DNA from: Candidatus Atribacteria bacterium
GTDB lineage: Bacteria > Atribacterota > JS1 > SB-45 > 34-128
Direction of reading: 5' to 3'
Assembly: GCA_003451675.1 (NCBI GenBank)
Contig: DMCY01000083.1
Span: forward strand, 1 to 8,401
DNA: 8,401 bases
The notes beneath the pieces were generated by a model. It was not told the DNA's origin, ran no database searches, and saw only the letters and a program-made list of their open reading frames with translations. This document shows positions 7,100 through 8,401 of the stretch, piece after piece. A program made the position numbers and the translations under genes. How positions within the stretch are numbered: position 1 is the stretch's first letter; each line of letters starts with the position of its first letter.

Positions 7100-7193
7100 T
7101 GGCGGAGAGGGCGGGATTCGAACCCGCGAGACAGCTTATGGCCGCCCAATCGCTCTCCAGGCGATCCCGTTATGACCACTTCGGTACCTCTCC
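7100..7193 (-). tRNA. tRNA-Ser (anticodon GGA)
   Basis: The minus strand folds into a class II cloverleaf: acceptor GGAGAGG (7193-7187) pairs with the 3' strand at 7110-7104, the discriminator base is G (7103), and CCA is encoded (7102-7100). The T arm is GCGGG/CCCGC with TTCGAAT. The anticodon stem ATCGC/GCGAT encloses CTGGAGA, giving anticodon GGA (7158-7156), which reads UCC and UCU. A long variable arm and discriminator G73 are serine features. A near-consensus promoter lies just upstream. The last 35 nt are identical to the other tRNA-Ser gene at 7323-7357. Confidence 0.97.
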
Positions 7194-7215
7194 TTTATTT
7201 TTGTCTGCCTAATAG

Positions 7216-7244
7216 ATAATACCCCTTATAGCCATTAGTGTCAA
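7216..7244 (-). promoter_or_regulatory. Strong promoter for tRNA-Ser(GGA) and perhaps SRP RNA
   Basis: Perfect -35 TTGACA (7244-7239), 17-nt spacer, and -10 TATTAT (7221-7216). Transcription would start near 7209, about 16 nt before the tRNA 5' end. It is the best sigma-70-type promoter in the window and could also read on into the SRP RNA, 46 nt beyond the tRNA. Confidence 0.85.
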
Positions 7245-7322
7245 AAATATTTTTCTGCTAAACTTCCTGACTATCCCGCTAAATTTTACCCTAACTTCTA
7301 TCAATTTAAAAACTATTAATTT

Positions 7323-7417
7323 TGGCGGAGAGGGCGGGATTCGAACCCGCGAGACAGGGACTACCCGCCTACTCGATTTCGAGTCGAGCGCTTTCAGCCG
7401 GGCTCAGCCACCTCTCC
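7323..7417 (-). tRNA. tRNA-Ser (anticodon CGA)
   Basis: Class II cloverleaf on the minus strand: acceptor GGAGAGG (7417-7411) pairs with the strand at 7333-7327, discriminator G at 7326, encoded CCA at 7325-7323. The anticodon stem CTCGA/TCGAG holds the loop CTCGAAA, giving anticodon CGA (7381-7379), which reads UCG. The long variable arm is present and the T arm equals that of the neighbouring tRNA-Ser(GGA). It lies 100 nt after tadA. No clear promoter of its own is visible in the repeat-rich spacer, so it may be transcribed together with tadA. Confidence 0.97.
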
Positions 7418-7422
7418 TTATT

Positions 7423-7509
7423 CGTTAGCTGGTTAGTTAGTTGAGGAATTAATACTAAACTACTAAACTAATTAACCAATTAACCAGCTAAACAAGTAAC
7501 TAACTAACG
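7423..7509. repeat. Octamer-type repeats forming a long imperfect hairpin between tadA and tRNA-Ser
   Basis: TTAGCTGGTTA (7425-7435) and TAACCAGCTAA (7481-7491) are a perfect 11-bp inverted repeat. An alternative register pairs CGTTAG and TTAGTTA units with CTAACG and TAACTAA at the outer ends. The right half can be read as about 8-bp units with a shared TAAAC/TAACC core: TACTAAAC twice (7453-7468), a 9-mer, AATTAACC, AGCTAAAC, AAGTAACT, AACTAACG. No coding sequence is present. It could end or process the tadA transcript, but it has no T-run typical of a terminator. Confidence 0.55.
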
Positions 7510-7517
7510 TTTGAAAA

Positions 7518-7979
7518 TCAACGTCTTTCTTGAAAGAATTTTTGCAAAATTAAGCTACATTCCTTTTTTAATACTCCGCTTACTACTTCCATTTGATGAT
7601 TAAATCTCTTATCTTGTACGATGTTAATGATACTGCCTGCTGCTCCGGCTTTAGGGTCAGGAGTCCCAAATATTAATCTATTAATTCTAGCCTGAAGCAT
7701 GGCATAGGCACACATCGGACAAGGTTCTAAAGTAACATATAGGTCAATAACCTCTAAATGCCAGCTTCCTAAGTATTTAGCAGCTTGTTGGATTGCTAAT
7801 ATTTCAGCATGAGCAGTAGGATCCTGTAACTCTTCTTTCTGATTATGAGCCCGGGCTATTATCTTATTTTGATATATAACTACCGCTCCGACCGGTACTT
7901 CCTGACGGGAATAAGCGATTTCTGCCTCTTTCAGGGCTTCTTGCATTAAGCTAATATCTTTATCACTATTTTTTGGCAT
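7518..7979 (-). CDS. tadA: tRNA-specific adenosine deaminase (A34 to inosine)
   Basis: TadA deaminates the wobble adenosine of tRNA-Arg(ACG) to inosine, so that one tRNA reads CGU, CGC and CGA. From the ATG at 7979 the protein has 153 residues, within the family's normal range. The zinc/catalytic motifs are complete: HAE with H57 and catalytic E59, and PCPMC with C87 and C90. PVGAVVI (29-35), N46 and the C-terminal helices also fit TadA. The frame stays open upstream into the tRNA-Arg gene to 8084, but those codons are tRNA sequence. The ATG at 7979 is therefore preferred, although its GGAAAG Shine-Dalgarno-like sequence is a rather distant 14 nt away. It lies 34 nt from the tRNA-Arg CCA end and on the same strand, so enzyme and substrate RNA are probably co-transcribed. 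In Bacillus tadA holds the same position before the SRP RNA and dnaX. Confidence 0.95.
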   Translation of the reverse strand: MPKNSDKDISLMQEALKEAEIAYSRQEVPVGAVVIYQNKIIARAHNQKEELQDPTAHAEILAIQQAAKYLGSWHLEVIDLYVTLEPCPMCAYAMLQARINRLIFGTPDPKAGAAGSIINIVQDKRFNHQMEVVSGVLKKECSLILQKFFQERR

Positions 7980-8013
7980 ATTTTTAATGAAGACTTTCCG
8001 GAAGTATTGATAT

Positions 8014-8090
8014 TGGTGCGCCCGGAGGGACTCGAACCCCCAGTCTACTGATCCGTAGTCAGTTGCTTTATCCAATTGAGCCACGGGCGC
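8014..8090 (-). tRNA. tRNA-Arg (anticodon ACG)
   Basis: Cloverleaf on the minus strand: acceptor GCGCCCG (8090-8084) with CGGGCGC (8024-8018), discriminator A (8017), encoded CCA (8016-8014). The D arm is GCTC with loop AATTGGATA. The anticodon stem ACTGA/TCAGT encloses CTACGGA, giving anticodon ACG (8056-8054). The T arm is GGGGG/CCCTC with TTCGAGT. A34 of this tRNA is the usual bacterial target of TadA, encoded next to it. A TTGACT-17-TAAAAT promoter lies about 27 nt upstream. The D stem has one mismatch, not unusual for this tRNA. Confidence 0.97.
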
Positions 8091-8116
8091 CCTATTAAAA
8101 TAAAAGTTCCCTATTG

Positions 8117-8145
8117 ATTTTATTATAATTTAAATCCTTAGTCAA
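8117..8145 (-). promoter_or_regulatory. Promoter of tRNA-Arg(ACG)-tadA
   Basis: -35 TTGACT (8145-8140), 17-nt spacer, -10 TAAAAT (8122-8117). Transcription would begin near 8110, about 20 nt before the mature tRNA 5' end. Spacing and position are both right for a stable-RNA promoter. Confidence 0.75.
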
Positions 8146-8159
8146 ATAAATTAAAAGAA

Positions 8160-8234
8160 AGGTCTGTGTCAACCTTTTGGGGGGTAGTTTTCTTTGGTGA
8201 AAAAAATTCTTCTGGCTTTGGGCAGACCTACCCC
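8160..8234. repeat. Inverted-repeat block with G/C tracts upstream of the tRNA-Arg promoter; possible insertion-sequence end
   Basis: AGGTCTG (8160-8166) is inverted as CAGACCT (8223-8229), and GGGGTAG (8181-8187) is inverted as CTACCCC (8228-8234). The two right arms overlap by two bases, so the two stems are alternatives. The block includes TGTGTCAACCTTTTGGGGGG (8165-8184), which begins with TG and looks like a terminal inverted repeat of an insertion sequence ending here. The matching other end and the transposase would lie outside the window, so this is only a suggestion. An RNA structure or a short palindromic element fits equally well. Confidence 0.35.
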
Positions 8235-8401
8235 TTATTTTGTTAAGGCTTTTTGTTTTTACAAATAAGCATAATTATCCTTATTTTCTTTAGGTTACAG
8301 TAATACATTTTAATCTTCTTTTTTATATTTTCTTTAATTGATTAATAATATCCTACCTCAGATAGTTTTCGCAAAACACCTACCCAGGGTTTACCCTGAT
8401 C
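8235..8401. other. Right-edge stretch without a confirmed gene; possible 3' end of a minus-strand reading frame
   Basis: The region 8091-8401 contains no full gene. Beyond the promoter and repeat block it is A/T-rich. At the edge the minus strand stays open in one frame from 8401 to a TAA at 8344-8342, giving DQGKPWVGVLRKLSEVGYY; the other two minus frames stop within about 25 nt. The base composition is richer in G/C than the spacer, which would suit the end of a gene (perhaps a transposase, if the neighbouring block is an insertion-sequence end). Nineteen residues are too few to identify it. The same stretch holds a palindrome, CAGGGT-TT-ACCCTG (8385-8398). Confidence 0.25.

Noticed and set aside
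7194..7322. Additional small RNA or T-box leader between the two tRNA-Ser genes
   Set aside because: No T-box core or other conserved RNA motif is seen; the stretch is explained by the promoter of tRNA-Ser(GGA) and plain A/T-rich spacer.
7423..7509. Intrinsic terminator of tadA
   Set aside because: The hairpin is long and A/T-rich with a big loop, and no T-run follows it on the minus strand, so a standard terminator is not supported.
7980..8084. Open reading frame extending tadA upstream by 35 codons
   Set aside because: The added codons are the tRNA-Arg gene and its short spacer read in frame; TadA family length and alignment start at the ATG at 7979.
8338..8401. Plus-strand open frame starting from TTG at the right edge
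   Set aside because: There is no ribosome binding site upstream, and the residues do not suggest any family.

Overview
The window is AT-rich chromosomal DNA from a bacterium. Every recognisable gene is on the minus strand, so it is transcribed from right to left. In transcription order it reads: tRNA-Arg(ACG), tadA, tRNA-Ser(CGA), tRNA-Ser(GGA), the long SRP RNA (ffs), dnaX, ybaB, recR, nifJ, and the first codons of what looks like pdxS at the left edge. The order tadA - SRP RNA - dnaX - ybaB - recR, with serine tRNAs nearby, is the arrangement known from Bacillus and relatives. The SRP RNA is also the long Firmicutes type with an Alu domain. Together with the AT-rich composition and a single-chain pyruvate:ferredoxin oxidoreductase, this suggests an anaerobic Firmicutes/Clostridia-like organism or another AT-rich anaerobic lineage that keeps this gene order. 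The exact phylum cannot be settled from the window.

Region by region. 1-283: the start of a pdxS-like gene with its promoter, a short heptanucleotide repeat block, and the intrinsic terminator of nifJ. 281-3841: nifJ, 1186 codons, which converts pyruvate to acetyl-CoA and reduced ferredoxin. 3842-4000: leader of nifJ with a strong ribosome binding site and a small inverted repeat. 4001-6696: recR, ybaB and dnaX, packed with gaps of 12 and 32 nt (DNA replication and repair). 6697-7053: dnaX leader and SRP RNA. 7100-7417: two serine tRNA genes with identical 3' parts, one behind a near-consensus promoter. 7418-7517: a repeat-rich spacer that can fold into a long hairpin. 7518-8090: tadA and tRNA-Arg(ACG) behind a good promoter. 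8146-8401: no gene confidently identified, but there is an inverted-repeat, G/C-tract block that could be the end of an insertion sequence, and a possible partial reading frame at the right edge.

How the genes fit together. Most of the window is a housekeeping information-processing block: tRNA supply and editing, protein targeting, the replication clamp loader and recombinational repair. One central-metabolism gene follows it. The most notable points are the enzyme-substrate pairing of tadA with tRNA-Arg(ACG), and a slippery A8 run in dnaX. That run is followed almost at once by a -1 frame stop, which would give a 444-residue gamma-like product. No defence system or new multi-gene system is visible.
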